NCBI GenBank assembly: GCA_963829505.1
Contig: CAWHIL010000001.1
Location: 1,426,001-1,490,000 of the forward strand
DNA length: 64,000 nt
Reading direction: 5' to 3'
Source: Roseiarcus sp963829505
Lineage (GTDB): Bacteria > Pseudomonadota > Alphaproteobacteria > Rhizobiales > Beijerinckiaceae
This document shows, one piece after another, positions 1 to 8,689 of the stretch. Every line of letters starts with the position of its first letter. Positions within the stretch are counted from its first letter, which is position 1. The notes under the pieces are model-generated. The model worked only from the letters and a program-made list of their open reading frames with translations, was not told where the DNA came from and searched no databases. The translations under genes were made by a program, and so were the position numbers.

Positions 1-429
1 GTAGGCGTAGCGATTGGGCAGGCCCTTCAGGGAGACGATGGAGGCGATGTTGATGATCGACCCGCCGCCTTGCGCGAGCATGCCAGGCAGGAAAGCGCGG
101 ATCGTGCGGTGCATCGATTTCACGTTGATGTCGAAGGAGCGGTCCCAGTCCTCGTCGGTGCAGGCGAGCGCGTCGCCGTGCGCGACCCAGCCGGCGCAGT
201 TGAAGAGCACATCGACCGGACCGATGGCGCGCGCGAGCGCGGCGACCGCGTCGTTCGAGCACACGTCGAGGGGACGGCGGTCGCAGTCGAGGCCGGCGAG
301 CCCGCCCGGGCTGATGTCGGTGGCGATCACATGCGCGCCCTCCGCGATGAAGGCCTCCGCCGTGGCGCGGCCGATGCCGACCGCCGCCGCAGTGAGAAGC
401 GCGCGCTTGCCCGCGAGGCGTCCCGCCAT
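1..429 (-). CDS. SDR family oxidoreductase, 3-hydroxybutyrate dehydrogenase type 2-like (3' end outside window)
   Basis: Reading from an ATG at 429 gives 143 codons without a stop, running off the left edge, so only the N-terminal part is present. The cofactor motif reads TAAAVGIG near residue 14, the variant glycine motif of the BDH2/DHRS6 branch of short-chain dehydrogenases, followed by an FNCAG motif near residue 82 and an INIAS strand near 126. These enzymes oxidise hydroxy acids with NAD in the cytoplasm. A GAGGAGG ribosome site lies just upstream of the ATG. The catalytic Tyr-Lys pair would lie beyond the edge, so substrate and completeness cannot be judged. Confidence 0.85.
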   Translation of the reverse strand, partial: MAGRLAGKRALLTAAAVGIGRATAEAFIAEGAHVIATDISPGGLAGLDCDRRPLDVCSNDAVAALARAIGPVDVLFNCAGWVAHGDALACTDEDWDRSFDINVKSMHRTIRAFLPGMLAQGGGSIINIASIVSLKGLPNRYAY

Positions 430-649
430 GTCTCAAATCCTCCTCGAAAAACGCCGGGCCGTCCGGCGAAGGTCTTGCCTTCATAATCGATTGCGCCGGC
501 CGATCCCACACCCCGGCCCCATCGAAACGCGGCCCGGCCGTTTTGGGGTTGACAGCGCGGGCGGCGGGGCAACATAAGCCGTCCGCCCGGACGCTTTCAG
601 GCGGTTCCGGGCGCGTTCGTCCGGGTCGCCTTTCGCGCCCGCCGGATGC
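430..649. other. intergenic between SDR gene and tRNA-Tyr
   Basis: This gap separates the divergently read SDR gene from tRNA-Tyr. It must hold the promoters of both. I see no clear gene or strong hairpin in it. Confidence 0.5.
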
Positions 650-734
650 GGGGGAGTGTCCCGAGCGGCAAAGGGGGCGGACTGTAAATCCGCTGGCTTA
701 GCCTTCGTAGGTTCGAGTCCTACCTCCCCCACCA
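650..734 (+). tRNA. tRNA-Tyr (anticodon GTA)
   Basis: The acceptor arm GGGGGAG (650-656) pairs perfectly with CTCCCCC (724-730), followed by A and an encoded CCA. The anticodon stem GCGGA/TCCGC encloses CTGTAAA, giving anticodon GTA. A long variable arm marks a class II tRNA and the T-arm holds GGTTCGAGTCC. The 3' side leads directly into mobile-element debris and the accessory region, so this tRNA could mark an old integration site. Confidence 0.95.
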
Positions 735-1287
735 CGCTAACTATCTGAGTTTGCAGGTTTTTTTGATTCTGAAATAGTGTCCGACATATCCGCGCCTTGC
801 AGGCGGCCATAGAGATTTTTCGGTCTCTAGAGACCGAAATGCGGCGCGTGAAAGCCGCGTTTCGGCCCACTGTCTCTGGCGGCAAAATCGTTTTTCCGGC
901 GCGAATGTCTCGGCCTCGGTCGGAGACCGGTTCGACATTCTGAGAGACGGGTTCGAGTCACACTTGGACAAGCCAATGTTGCTGACCACGTCGAGGAATG
1001 AGTCTCATTTGGATGGACCATCAACGCGCCTGCGTTAGTTCGAGTCACTACAAGCCCACCAGCGATTTCTGCCGAATTGGCGGCGCGTGGACAATTCCAG
1101 GATATCACCGTCTTCTCTGTCGGTTACCGGCGGACAGAGAGAATTTAGCGCCGCAGAGACCGAAGCTGCGCCCCCTTTTGAGCGCCAATGACCGCTCAGT
1201 CTCTGACCGTGGAATTCATTTTCCGGACCTAGGAAGCCGAGCATTACCGGAGACCGGTTTCCCTGAGTGCTGGAGACCGGTTGGAGT
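735..1287. other. gene-free stretch with a cluster of GAGACCG-type motifs
   Basis: No convincing gene is found. The stretch holds many copies of AGAGACCG or GGAGACCGGTT in both orientations (about 818-839, 922-935, 944-956, 1155, 1197, 1249 and 1272). Two 13-base copies at 923-935 and 944-956 differ by one base with a 21-base period. It also has two further GTTCGAGTC strings (951-959, 1038-1046) that match the tRNA-Tyr T-arm just upstream. Confidence 0.5.
818..839. repeat. perfect 22-base palindrome
   Basis: The arm TTTCGGTCTCT is followed immediately by its exact reverse complement, with no spacer. It could be a dimeric regulator site or part of a recombination site. It is the most regular member of the GAGACCG cluster. 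Confidence 0.7.
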
Positions 1288-1978
1288 CCTCGTCGTGCTG
1301 GAGGACCAGAGCGAGAATCTCGACCATCTCGCGGTCGCCGCTCGGCGTCTTGAGCATGCGTTGTTGCAAAGCCCGGAAGGCGGGTCGCAGTTCGGCGAAA
1401 GGCGCGCCGTTGCGCAGGGTGCCGGGCTTGCGTTGGATAACCGCGAGATGGTGCCGCCAGTCGTAGACCGTTGTGGTGCTTTTCCGTTCGTGGGAGCGGG
1501 CAAAAACGCGGCGATGCTCGCAGACGACCTGTCCCTCGGCGGCGACGACGACGCGCTCAGCACGCTGACCGGGCGATTGGCGAAGGACGCCGGCACGCTG
1601 CGATTTCGCTCCAGATGGATGAGGCACGTCGACGAGACGCGCTTGGCGTATTCGACGAAGCCGTTGAACGGTCGAGGCGGCTGCATCAGGTGCCCGGCTT
1701 CCTCCGCCCAGACGTCGGCGATCGCGCCCGGTTGGGAGCCATGCGCCGTCTGCGCCCACAGCTCCCGGCATCGGGTCTCCAGCCAGTCGTTCAGCGCCGC
1801 CAGAGACGGGAAGCTCGGCATGGGCCGCCAGAGCCGATGACGGGCGTCCTGGACGTTCTTCTCGATCAGCCCCTTCTCCCAGCCGGAGGCTGGATTGCAG
1901 AACTCGGCCTCGAACAGGAAGTGGCTGACCATGGCCGAGAAGCGCGCGTTGACCTGGCGCTCCTTGCCGCGGCCGACG
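1288..1978 (-). pseudogene. istA: IS21-family istA transposase remnant
   Basis: Translation matches the complete IstA at 37548-39089 in the same window over the middle and C-terminal part, for example SAMVSHFLFEAEFCNPASGW. A frameshift near the PVSV segment moves the match to another frame, which then continues through VYDWRH, AVIQRKPG and EILALVLQHDED before ending abruptly. The N-terminal DNA-binding and catalytic part, the last ~50 residues, istB and both terminal repeats are missing. It lies in the same orientation as the 37-kb copy, so the two form long direct repeats. Confidence 0.85.
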
Positions 1979-2314
1979 AGGGGGAAGGGGGGCGTACGGG
2001 ACGGAAAATCGCTCCCACCGTCTCGCCGGCTAATGGATGGCGAACGCGGCTCGATGGCTCGGGCCGCCGCGCCGTTCAGAGTGTCGGCTACAATTTATCA
2101 GAAAGTGGGGAATAGGCGCTTGGGCCGCGAAGCCGTCCCGCGCACTGCAATCGCGCATTCTGATTTAGAGTCAGTCCCACTTGCGCAGCTTCAAGCAGAA
2201 TATGGAGATAGCCCACCTGCCGGGCTCCGATAGCTACTGCACTGAACTTTTTTGTGCGAGGATGAACACGAGACCGACTCAGCCGGCGCGATTGGCGACG
2301 CATTGGGTGCATGA
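1979..2314. other. intergenic upstream of the NERD/kinase/helicase unit
   Basis: No gene is supported. This stretch is the boundary between the istA remnant and the defence-like unit and must contain that unit's promoter. I could not identify -35/-10 elements with confidence. Confidence 0.4.
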
Positions 2315-2848
2315 ATGGTCTGTCGCGTAAGGTATCTGAGCAGCGCGGGCATCCACCGTCGTGAGATTCCTGGCATAGGCACGCTCGCCCAAGCGTATCC
2401 GCCGGAATGGCTCCTGTATGCGTCGTTGCAGTGTTTTCCCCGCAACGAACTTCCGATCGAAATAGACGCCATGGTCGTAATGGACGATCGGATTCTGATC
2501 CTAGAAATTAAGGACTTCAACGGAACGCTGACACACAACGGCGATCAATGGATCCTTAATCGTCGACGTTTCCGCTCGCCTGTACAAGGGCTGGCGATGA
2601 AGGCGCGCAAGGTCAAATCGTTCCTGCAAGAAAGGATCCTTGGATTCTCGTACCTGGTCGATTTCCGGGTGGTGCTCACAGGGAACGTAACGAAGCAGAG
2701 CTCGCGGCGGATGAGAGTGCGAGGGTGTGGACATTGCAAGAGGCCGCTTCCATTGCGACCGCATCCGGCAAACTCCTGCTCCAACGGACCACGATCCAAA
2801 TCCGGAAGGCATTTGCGCTCGAACCAGAGTTCGAGCGCATTACGCTGA
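2315..2848 (+). CDS. NERD (nuclease-related) domain protein, N-terminal piece of a frameshifted polyprotein
   Basis: From ATG 2315 (an in-frame stop lies directly upstream) the frame encodes a NERD domain over about residues 10-110: EIDAMVVMDDRILILEIKDFNG carries the EID...EIKD acidic/lysine core, here followed by a GDQWILN segment. NERD domains resemble endonucleases and occur with kinases and helicases in anti-phage proteins such as PglW. Around 2680-2700 homology leaves this frame and resumes one base earlier in the frame of the next entry (RNEAELAADESARVWTL...), so the last ~50 residues of this ORF are out-of-frame readthrough. The natural product was probably one protein of about 1,560 residues. 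Confidence 0.75.
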   Translation: MVCRVRYLSSAGIHRREIPGIGTLAQAYPPEWLLYASLQCFPRNELPIEIDAMVVMDDRILILEIKDFNGTLTHNGDQWILNRRRFRSPVQGLAMKARKVKSFLQERILGFSYLVDFRVVLTGNVTKQSSRRMRVRGCGHCKRPLPLRPHPANSCSNGPRSKSGRHLRSNQSSSALR

Positions 2849-5800
2849 ATCCGAAGATGTTCGGGCCGTTGGAGGCGGAGTGGGACGGCTACCGCGTCGT
2901 CGATGAGGACTTCGTAGTTCATCCGAGTGGGATTTGGCGCGAGCATCGTGCGGAACAGATCAGCGACTCTCGCTTCAAGGCGCTAGTGCGGATATGGGCT
3001 TTCGATAAGCTTCCCGCCGGGCTCAACAGTCCCGACAAGCGGCGCTTTATCGCCGGGCGGGAGATGCGCGCAATCGGTCGCCTACACGAACTCGGCAGCC
3101 CGCTCGTCGAGCGTAACGCTGTATTAGCACCGATCGGCGAGGAGAAGCACGAGATCTTAACTCAACACTTCGAGCTTAGGCGGCTAACTAGCGGTCTGAC
3201 TACGCTCGATCGCTTTCTCGAGCGCGCGTCGGAAGATCTTGACATCGACGGCCGGGTCACCACCGCCGCCAACTTGATGGAGATCGTTGCCGAATTGCAC
3301 GCGCAAGACATCGCGCACCGCGATCTGGGACCTAGATCGGTCTGGGCCACGTCTCCGACGCGTGTGGTGCTGGGAGGTCTGATGACTTGTCAGTTACCTG
3401 ACGAGGAGTCTCTCGGAGACTGGTCGACAGTGCTACGCGGCCACTCCAGCACGCTACCCGAGGACGTGGACAAGAAGCTAGCAGGGACCGCCAAGCAGCG
3501 CGACGTCTATGCTGTGGGACAGCTCGCATTCCGGATCCTGACCGGCAACCCTCCGCATTCCGATGCTACGAACGCCGCGGCGGTGCTGGCCGCACTGATT
3601 CCCGAGCTACCGGCGTGGTTTGTGCGGGCGACCGCGAATGATGCGGCACTTCGTTTTGCGGATGCGCGCGAGATGGCGGACGGTTTCGCGGCGCTTGTCG
3701 AGCGATCTGAGACGTACGCGATTGACCAGACGCTGATTGATCGGCACGAGACAGACGATCTTCCATACTTCCTGTGGCCATTGGTGCGGAAGCTCGACGG
3801 TGCCAATACATATGTCGGCCGGGACGCCGAGAACAACGAGATCGTTGTCAAGACTTGGCCCGGCATTCGGCGTGGGGCCAGCGCGGCGTGCGACATCGCC
3901 ATGACACGTTTGTTTGACGGTGTCGGTCGACTCGTCAGTAGTCCGTTGCCCGGCCTTCCCCGCTACGTCCGCGCGGGGCTGTCACCGACTGGCCCCTTCG
4001 TCGCATATCAGTTTGAGCCTGGTATTCCACTCGCTAAATCCCCACCGAAGGATGTCGAAGCCGCGCTCCGGCTTTCGAACCGACTGATACTATCCGTCAA
4101 TGCGATCCACGCGATGGGGCATTCGCACGGCGATATCGCGCCGAAGAACATCATCGTCTGTGACCAGGGGCGGGACATGCGAGTACTCGACCTCTTTGAC
4201 ATGACCGAGGTCGGCGACGGTCGCGTCAGAACTCCGGCGATGTGTCCCGAAAACCGCGATGCTCTGACCGACGAACAGCTCGATCGCTATGCGTCAGGCA
4301 AAATCGTCCGCGACATGCTCTCCGCCTTCGAAGACGCCGACCTTGTTGCTGACATAGCGGAGCTCGACCGAGAATTGGCGAAGCCGCGATTGGAGAGTTT
4401 GGAGCCTCTCGCCGTTGTACTGCGCAATGCGTTGCAGCGGATCAAGGCCGAACGACCACCTAGGTTCGCGATAGCATTCGATGGGGCATCCGAAGGCCCG
4501 TTCTTGTCCGTTGACGGGAATTACTATCTGCGCACAGACAGAATCAATTCGGAGACTGTTCAATACATTATCACGGGAATTGAGCGCGCATTGACGCTCG
4601 AAGTCCGCGGGGACGCAATCATACGTGTTCGCTACACGCCCTTAAATTTCACGAACCTATCCCAAGCATCCCAGCGCGGCGTTTCGACGAACCTCTTAAT
4701 CGAGGTGGCTAAGGGGGCACCCAACGAAGGACTTAATGAACTCCTTCGGTTTATTTCGCATCTCGTCGGTGTGCAGACGTCGGAAGACGATGCCAGGCAA
4801 GAGATGCCGCCGCGGGCTCTAGACGTGCCTCGGTACTGGCAGAAGCACCTCGAGCTCGAAGCGTTGTTGCAGCCCGAGGTCGAGATCTTACAGGAAATCG
4901 GACCACCGCGAGGTCAAACGGCCGTGTATGCGTACGAAAGGCGGGGACAAGACTTCGATTTCGATAGTGGCACGACCGTAGAGGTGCGGCTCCCAAACGG
5001 CCGAAAAGTGGGGGAGGTCAACCTTGAACAGACCGATGCGCAGAGACTTGTCATCGACTATTCAGATCGAAGATTGGTCCCGGGCGATCGCGTCAATCTC
5101 GTAGACCGTCGCTCGCGGTCGTCGTTCGATCGGCGCACCAAGGCCGTCGATCGTATCCTCGATGACGAGGCGGCCATCAACGGTCTAATTGGCTTTTTCG
5201 AACCAGGACGGTCGCTCGAAGCCGTCGACTTTGGCGAAGAGGTCTCCGATGAGATTCTCAACCGTTATCGCCTAAATGAAGGCCAACGAAAGGCCTTCCG
5301 TCAGGTCATTGCTCGCGGTCCGGTCGGACTTCTGCAGGGACCGCCCGGCACTGGCAAGACGCACTTTATTGCCTCGTTGGTGCACTGGCTCACCACTGAG
5401 AAGGGCGCGCGCAAAATTCTGATCGCGAGCCAGTCGCACGAGGCAGTGAATAGCGCGATCGAGGCGCTGCTCGACTTGTTCAACAAGCTGGGCAGCCAGC
5501 GCCCGAGCTTGCTACGCATAGGGTCTAAGGGCATCACCGAAAAGATCCGACCGTTCCACACGACGTCCCTCCAAGAGCGCTTTCAGTCGCGCTTCGAGAA
5601 TGCATTTCGACACCGTATTGGCGGTTTGGGCAGTGCGATTGGAGTGAAGCGCGCCTTGGTCGTTGACGCGGTCGATATTGACCGGAACTTGGGCGAGCGC
5701 GTCCGCTGGCTAAAGACACTTGCCGAGGCCGAAAGCGGGTCAGCCAAGTTGCCCCGTCGCGAGCGACACAGGCGCGACGCATCCGTTCGCGCCGCCGTAG

Positions 5801-7017
5801 CTGCGTTTACGTCCGCGGCGGAGCGAATTTTGGGACGGCCCCCTGATGTGACATGCGCCGACAATGAACTCGATGCTGCCTTTGCGACTCTCCTGACGCG
5901 GCATCCTGACGCGTCGCTGGCCGACCTGGCGAAAGCGAGACAGCTGATAGAACTTTCGCGCGACTGGTCGGCATCGTTAGCCTCTCCTCATCGCAACTTC
6001 GAGGAATTCTTGGCCAAGACACGGGGCATCATTACCGCGACCTGCGTCGGAGTCGGGCAGACTAAAATCCGTATGGATAGGGGCACCTATGACTGGGTGA
6101 TCGTCGACGAAGCGGCACGCTGCACGCCGGGGGAGCTTGCGGTACCAATCCAGCTCGGGCGACGTGTTCTGCTCGTCGGCGATCATCGCCAGCTCCTACC
6201 TATGACGGAGCGCGCCGTACTAAAGGGTCTGCACGCTGAGATGCCGGATACACCGCGGGACGAGTTCGAGCGCAGCGACTTCGAGCGCGCCTTCTTATCT
6301 CGGTACGGTCGGGATAACGGCCACACCCTAACCGAACAGTACCGGATGACGCCGACGATATGTGAGCTGGTATCAAAGGTGTTTTACGAACCGCATGGCG
6401 TGCAGCTTAAAACTTCCAATGATCGCGAACCGGACCCCGCATTTGCGCGGCCTTTTATGGCCCCGCTCACGGCGCCTGTGACGTGGGTGGACACTTCAGA
6501 CGAACCGAACCATGCCGAAAGCCCCGCGGCGTGGGACGAAACAACATTTAGCAACGAAGCTGAGGCGGAAGCCGTTATGCGCCTGCTCGAGCGCATCGCA
6601 GGGGAGGCGGACCTCATTGAGGCGCTGTCGTTGGGAAAGAGTCAGACGCCGATCGGGGTCATTTGTATGTATAGCGCCCAGAAGGCGAGAATAGAGGAGG
6701 TATTCTCGCGACGTCCTTGGGACATACGCTTTCGGAATATGGTTCGGATCGATACGGTCGATTCATACCAAGGGAAGGAGAACGCGATCGTCATCGTTTC
6801 GCTCGTCCGCTGCAACGACCGCCGCGATCAGGGGCACGTGCGAATCCCGAATCGCTGCAATGTCGCACTTTCGCGCGCGAAGGAAAGGCTTTTCATTGTG
6901 GGAGCCCGAAGCATGTGGGGCCAAGTCCAAAAGCGCTCGCCTATGCGGCAGGTGCTCCACGAAATTGAAGCCGGTGGTGCGGGCGTAGCGATTGTCGAAG
7001 GGGGGGCCATACGTTGA
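2725..7017 (+). CDS. tandem kinase-like / SF1 (Upf1-type) helicase protein, putative phage defence
   Basis: From GTG 2725 the frame gives 1430 residues, but homology already runs in from about 2692, so it is the body of a NERD-kinase-helicase protein. A first kinase-like domain has HRDLGPRS near residue 198 but no DFG, so it may be a pseudokinase. A second has HGDIAPKN near 466 and a DLFD metal site. The C-terminal half is a superfamily 1 helicase of the COG1112/Upf1 type: Walker A GPPGTGKT near 871, VDEAA near 1127, a GDHRQLLPM motif, QYRMTP near 1205, VDSYQGKEN near 1345 and VALSRAKERLF near 1380. Kinase plus COG1112 helicase recalls Mokosh, and NERD plus kinase recalls PglW of BREX; the exact combination fits neither clearly. 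The stop overlaps the next start. Confidence 0.8.
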   Translation: MWTLQEAASIATASGKLLLQRTTIQIRKAFALEPEFERITLNPKMFGPLEAEWDGYRVVDEDFVVHPSGIWREHRAEQISDSRFKALVRIWAFDKLPAGLNSPDKRRFIAGREMRAIGRLHELGSPLVERNAVLAPIGEEKHEILTQHFELRRLTSGLTTLDRFLERASEDLDIDGRVTTAANLMEIVAELHAQDIAHRDLGPRSVWATSPTRVVLGGLMTCQLPDEESLGDWSTVLRGHSSTLPEDVDKKLAGTAKQRDVYAVGQLAFRILTGNPPHSDATNAAAVLAALIPELPAWFVRATANDAALRFADAREMADGFAALVERSETYAIDQTLIDRHETDDLPYFLWPLVRKLDGANTYVGRDAENNEIVVKTWPGIRRGASAACDIAMTRLFDGVGRLVSSPLPGLPRYVRAGLSPTGPFVAYQFEPGIPLAKSPPKDVEAALRLSNRLILSVNAIHAMGHSHGDIAPKNIIVCDQGRDMRVLDLFDMTEVGDGRVRTPAMCPENRDALTDEQLDRYASGKIVRDMLSAFEDADLVADIAELDRELAKPRLESLEPLAVVLRNALQRIKAERPPRFAIAFDGASEGPFLSVDGNYYLRTDRINSETVQYIITGIERALTLEVRGDAIIRVRYTPLNFTNLSQASQRGVSTNLLIEVAKGAPNEGLNELLRFISHLVGVQTSEDDARQEMPPRALDVPRYWQKHLELEALLQPEVEILQEIGPPRGQTAVYAYERRGQDFDFDSGTTVEVRLPNGRKVGEVNLEQTDAQRLVIDYSDRRLVPGDRVNLVDRRSRSSFDRRTKAVDRILDDEAAINGLIGFFEPGRSLEAVDFGEEVSDEILNRYRLNEGQRKAFRQVIARGPVGLLQGPPGTGKTHFIASLVHWLTTEKGARKILIASQSHEAVNSAIEALLDLFNKLGSQRPSLLRIGSKGITEKIRPFHTTSLQERFQSRFENAFRHRIGGLGSAIGVKRALVVDAVDIDRNLGERVRWLKTLAEAESGSAKLPRRERHRRDASVRAAVAAFTSAAERILGRPPDVTCADNELDAAFATLLTRHPDASLADLAKARQLIELSRDWSASLASPHRNFEEFLAKTRGIITATCVGVGQTKIRMDRGTYDWVIVDEAARCTPGELAVPIQLGRRVLLVGDHRQLLPMTERAVLKGLHAEMPDTPRDEFERSDFERAFLSRYGRDNGHTLTEQYRMTPTICELVSKVFYEPHGVQLKTSNDREPDPAFARPFMAPLTAPVTWVDTSDEPNHAESPAAWDETTFSNEAEAEAVMRLLERIAGEADLIEALSLGKSQTPIGVICMYSAQKARIEEVFSRRPWDIRFRNMVRIDTVDSYQGKENAIVIVSLVRCNDRRDQGHVRIPNRCNVALSRAKERLFIVGARSMWGQVQKRSPMRQVLHEIEAGGAGVAIVEGGAIR

Positions 7018-8447
7018 TCGATAGCGCCCCCGGACCGATGACGGTCCGAAGCTTCGGATTTAATATCCCCTGTAGGCGCTTCTTGATAAGAGCGAACGTC
7101 ACACGTGATCGTCGGTTGCCCGTGGTCGACGAGTTCGTCCTACGTGTGCTCAAGGTCTGCGAAGACATTCCCGTGCGTCGTCTGGCGACTTACTTTGGCT
7201 TTACAGCCGCAGAGACAGAGCTCGTGATCGCAGATTTGACAAGTACGGGGCTGGTAATTGTAGAAGGGAACAACGCGAGGCTCCACCCGTCAGCTCATGA
7301 ACATTTCCGAGGTTCAAAGGACGGATCTCCGCATGTGGTGGAGGTAGAAAGTTGGGTAGAGCGGCTGTGGTTCGACCTCGTCAGCAAGAACATCGCGGCA
7401 CCTGACCGTACGCGTTCGGCACGAAACCTGATCGACATCCGGCCGACTGGAATGGCGCGAGATCTACCAGCGTCATACGCTAAGAGGGCTTTCGAAGAAA
7501 GGTTTGGGGAGTATCTAAGAAAAGTCAGGCGAATACAGAGTCCCGACCGATTCTCACTCTACTCCGTGTCCGAAGCAATCCCTGAGCGCTTCGGTTCCTT
7601 GGTGTTCCGAATGGAAGAGGATCTCGTCTTTGATCCGGAGCCGCGCCTGCGGCCCAACCTGATGGCGATTGAGACCGAGGATACAACGAGATTTAGGCCG
7701 CTAGCGACCGCGATGTTGGATGCCTACCGGGGGCTAAATTGGATGGAGGCATCCGCTGCCGCCCTTGCAGAATTCTCGGGACTGACTGGGGAAACCACTG
7801 TTGCCGACGCCTATGATGGATCCGCGCGCTTCGATCTCGCGAGGTGGCTTTCGCTTAATTCAGATAGGAAGAATTGGGAGTGGCAAAATCTAATCGGAGC
7901 ATCGTACATCCGCAGAAACGTGGAGTTCCTGGTTAAACTTATTGATCTCCCCAATACCGCGTCATCGATGGACGATCCCCGAGAGTGCGAGATCGTTTGG
8001 TATCGGCCGGGAGGATCGGCATGGGGCTGCTCGCCGGAGCTGCAGGAGGCCATCCTTTCGATAAAGTTCGCAGTGCGACGACAGCTCAAAAGGGCTCAGG
8101 TCCGAACGAAACTTGTCTGCCCAGCCGTATCGCGGCGCGACCACTTGGACCGATTCAAAAATCTCTTTGATGAAGGTCACATCGCTCCGCCCGGCTTTCT
8201 CAGCCCCGCGGTCGAAGTCGTGCACATTCGGGGGGTCGCGACGCTTATGCTAGTCGTCGTTGCGCTGTCAGAAAGTGTAGAAATTCCAGTCGGTTTTGCA
8301 TCGGTCGCGGCCGCCCCGCTTTCCCGTATCGACCGCAAGCTCGCGCAGATCGAGGGGCGTTTCGAAGAATTGTGGCGGAGCGAGAAGCGCGAGGAAGAGG
8401 AGCCGCTACCAATCGAAGCTTTGAAAGAAGAGACCGGTGACTCTTAG
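7014..8447 (+). CDS. unknown 477-aa protein, helicase partner with predicted winged helix
   Basis: A TTG start overlaps the helicase stop (TTGA), which argues for translational coupling and a shared function. Residues about 35-100 (VLRVLKVCEDIPVRRLATYF, then an LTSTGLVIVEGNNARLHP segment) look like a winged helix-turn-helix with a beta wing. The middle is mixed alpha/beta and I recognise no catalytic motif: there is no HKD pair, Walker A or metal-binding cysteine cluster. The C-terminus is acidic and charged. Third-position base use is less GC-rich than in the surrounding genes, in line with acquisition together with the helicase gene. Its function is unknown. Confidence 0.7.
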   Translation: MIDSAPGPMTVRSFGFNIPCRRFLIRANVTRDRRLPVVDEFVLRVLKVCEDIPVRRLATYFGFTAAETELVIADLTSTGLVIVEGNNARLHPSAHEHFRGSKDGSPHVVEVESWVERLWFDLVSKNIAAPDRTRSARNLIDIRPTGMARDLPASYAKRAFEERFGEYLRKVRRIQSPDRFSLYSVSEAIPERFGSLVFRMEEDLVFDPEPRLRPNLMAIETEDTTRFRPLATAMLDAYRGLNWMEASAAALAEFSGLTGETTVADAYDGSARFDLARWLSLNSDRKNWEWQNLIGASYIRRNVEFLVKLIDLPNTASSMDDPRECEIVWYRPGGSAWGCSPELQEAILSIKFAVRRQLKRAQVRTKLVCPAVSRRDHLDRFKNLFDEGHIAPPGFLSPAVEVVHIRGVATLMLVVVALSESVEIPVGFASVAAAPLSRIDRKLAQIEGRFEELWRSEKREEEEPLPIEALKEETGDS

Positions 8448-8600
8448 CCAAGCGCCCGGGCAAACCAGCTTCGGCATGGTCGTCTTTATCGGCAACAAAG
8501 TCGCACCCAAATCCCTCCAACTGGCAAGCTTCGCCTAGACGACTGTCATCTTAGGCCGAGTGCTTGTGCATCCCGAACCGCCCAATCGTCCTGCTGTGAC

Positions 8601-8623
8601 CCCCGGTTTTCATCCAGCCGGGG
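8601..8623. terminator. possible bidirectional terminator hairpin
   Basis: CCCCGG (8601-8606) pairs with CCGGGG (8618-8623) around an 11-base loop containing TTTT. It sits between the convergent ends of the 477-aa gene and the serine recombinase gene. There is no strong T-run, so this is tentative. Confidence 0.35.
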
Positions 8624-8689
8624 CTAGAGTTGCGGATCAAAGTGTAGGCCCAGGGCCCAGAGTATGAGCTGCACATGGAGACCGCGGCT

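Noticed and set aside
2670..2730. Programmed -1 frameshift as explanation for the NERD/kinase split
   Set aside because: No slippery heptamer or clear downstream stem was seen at the junction, unlike the A8 tract of the IS630 transposase.
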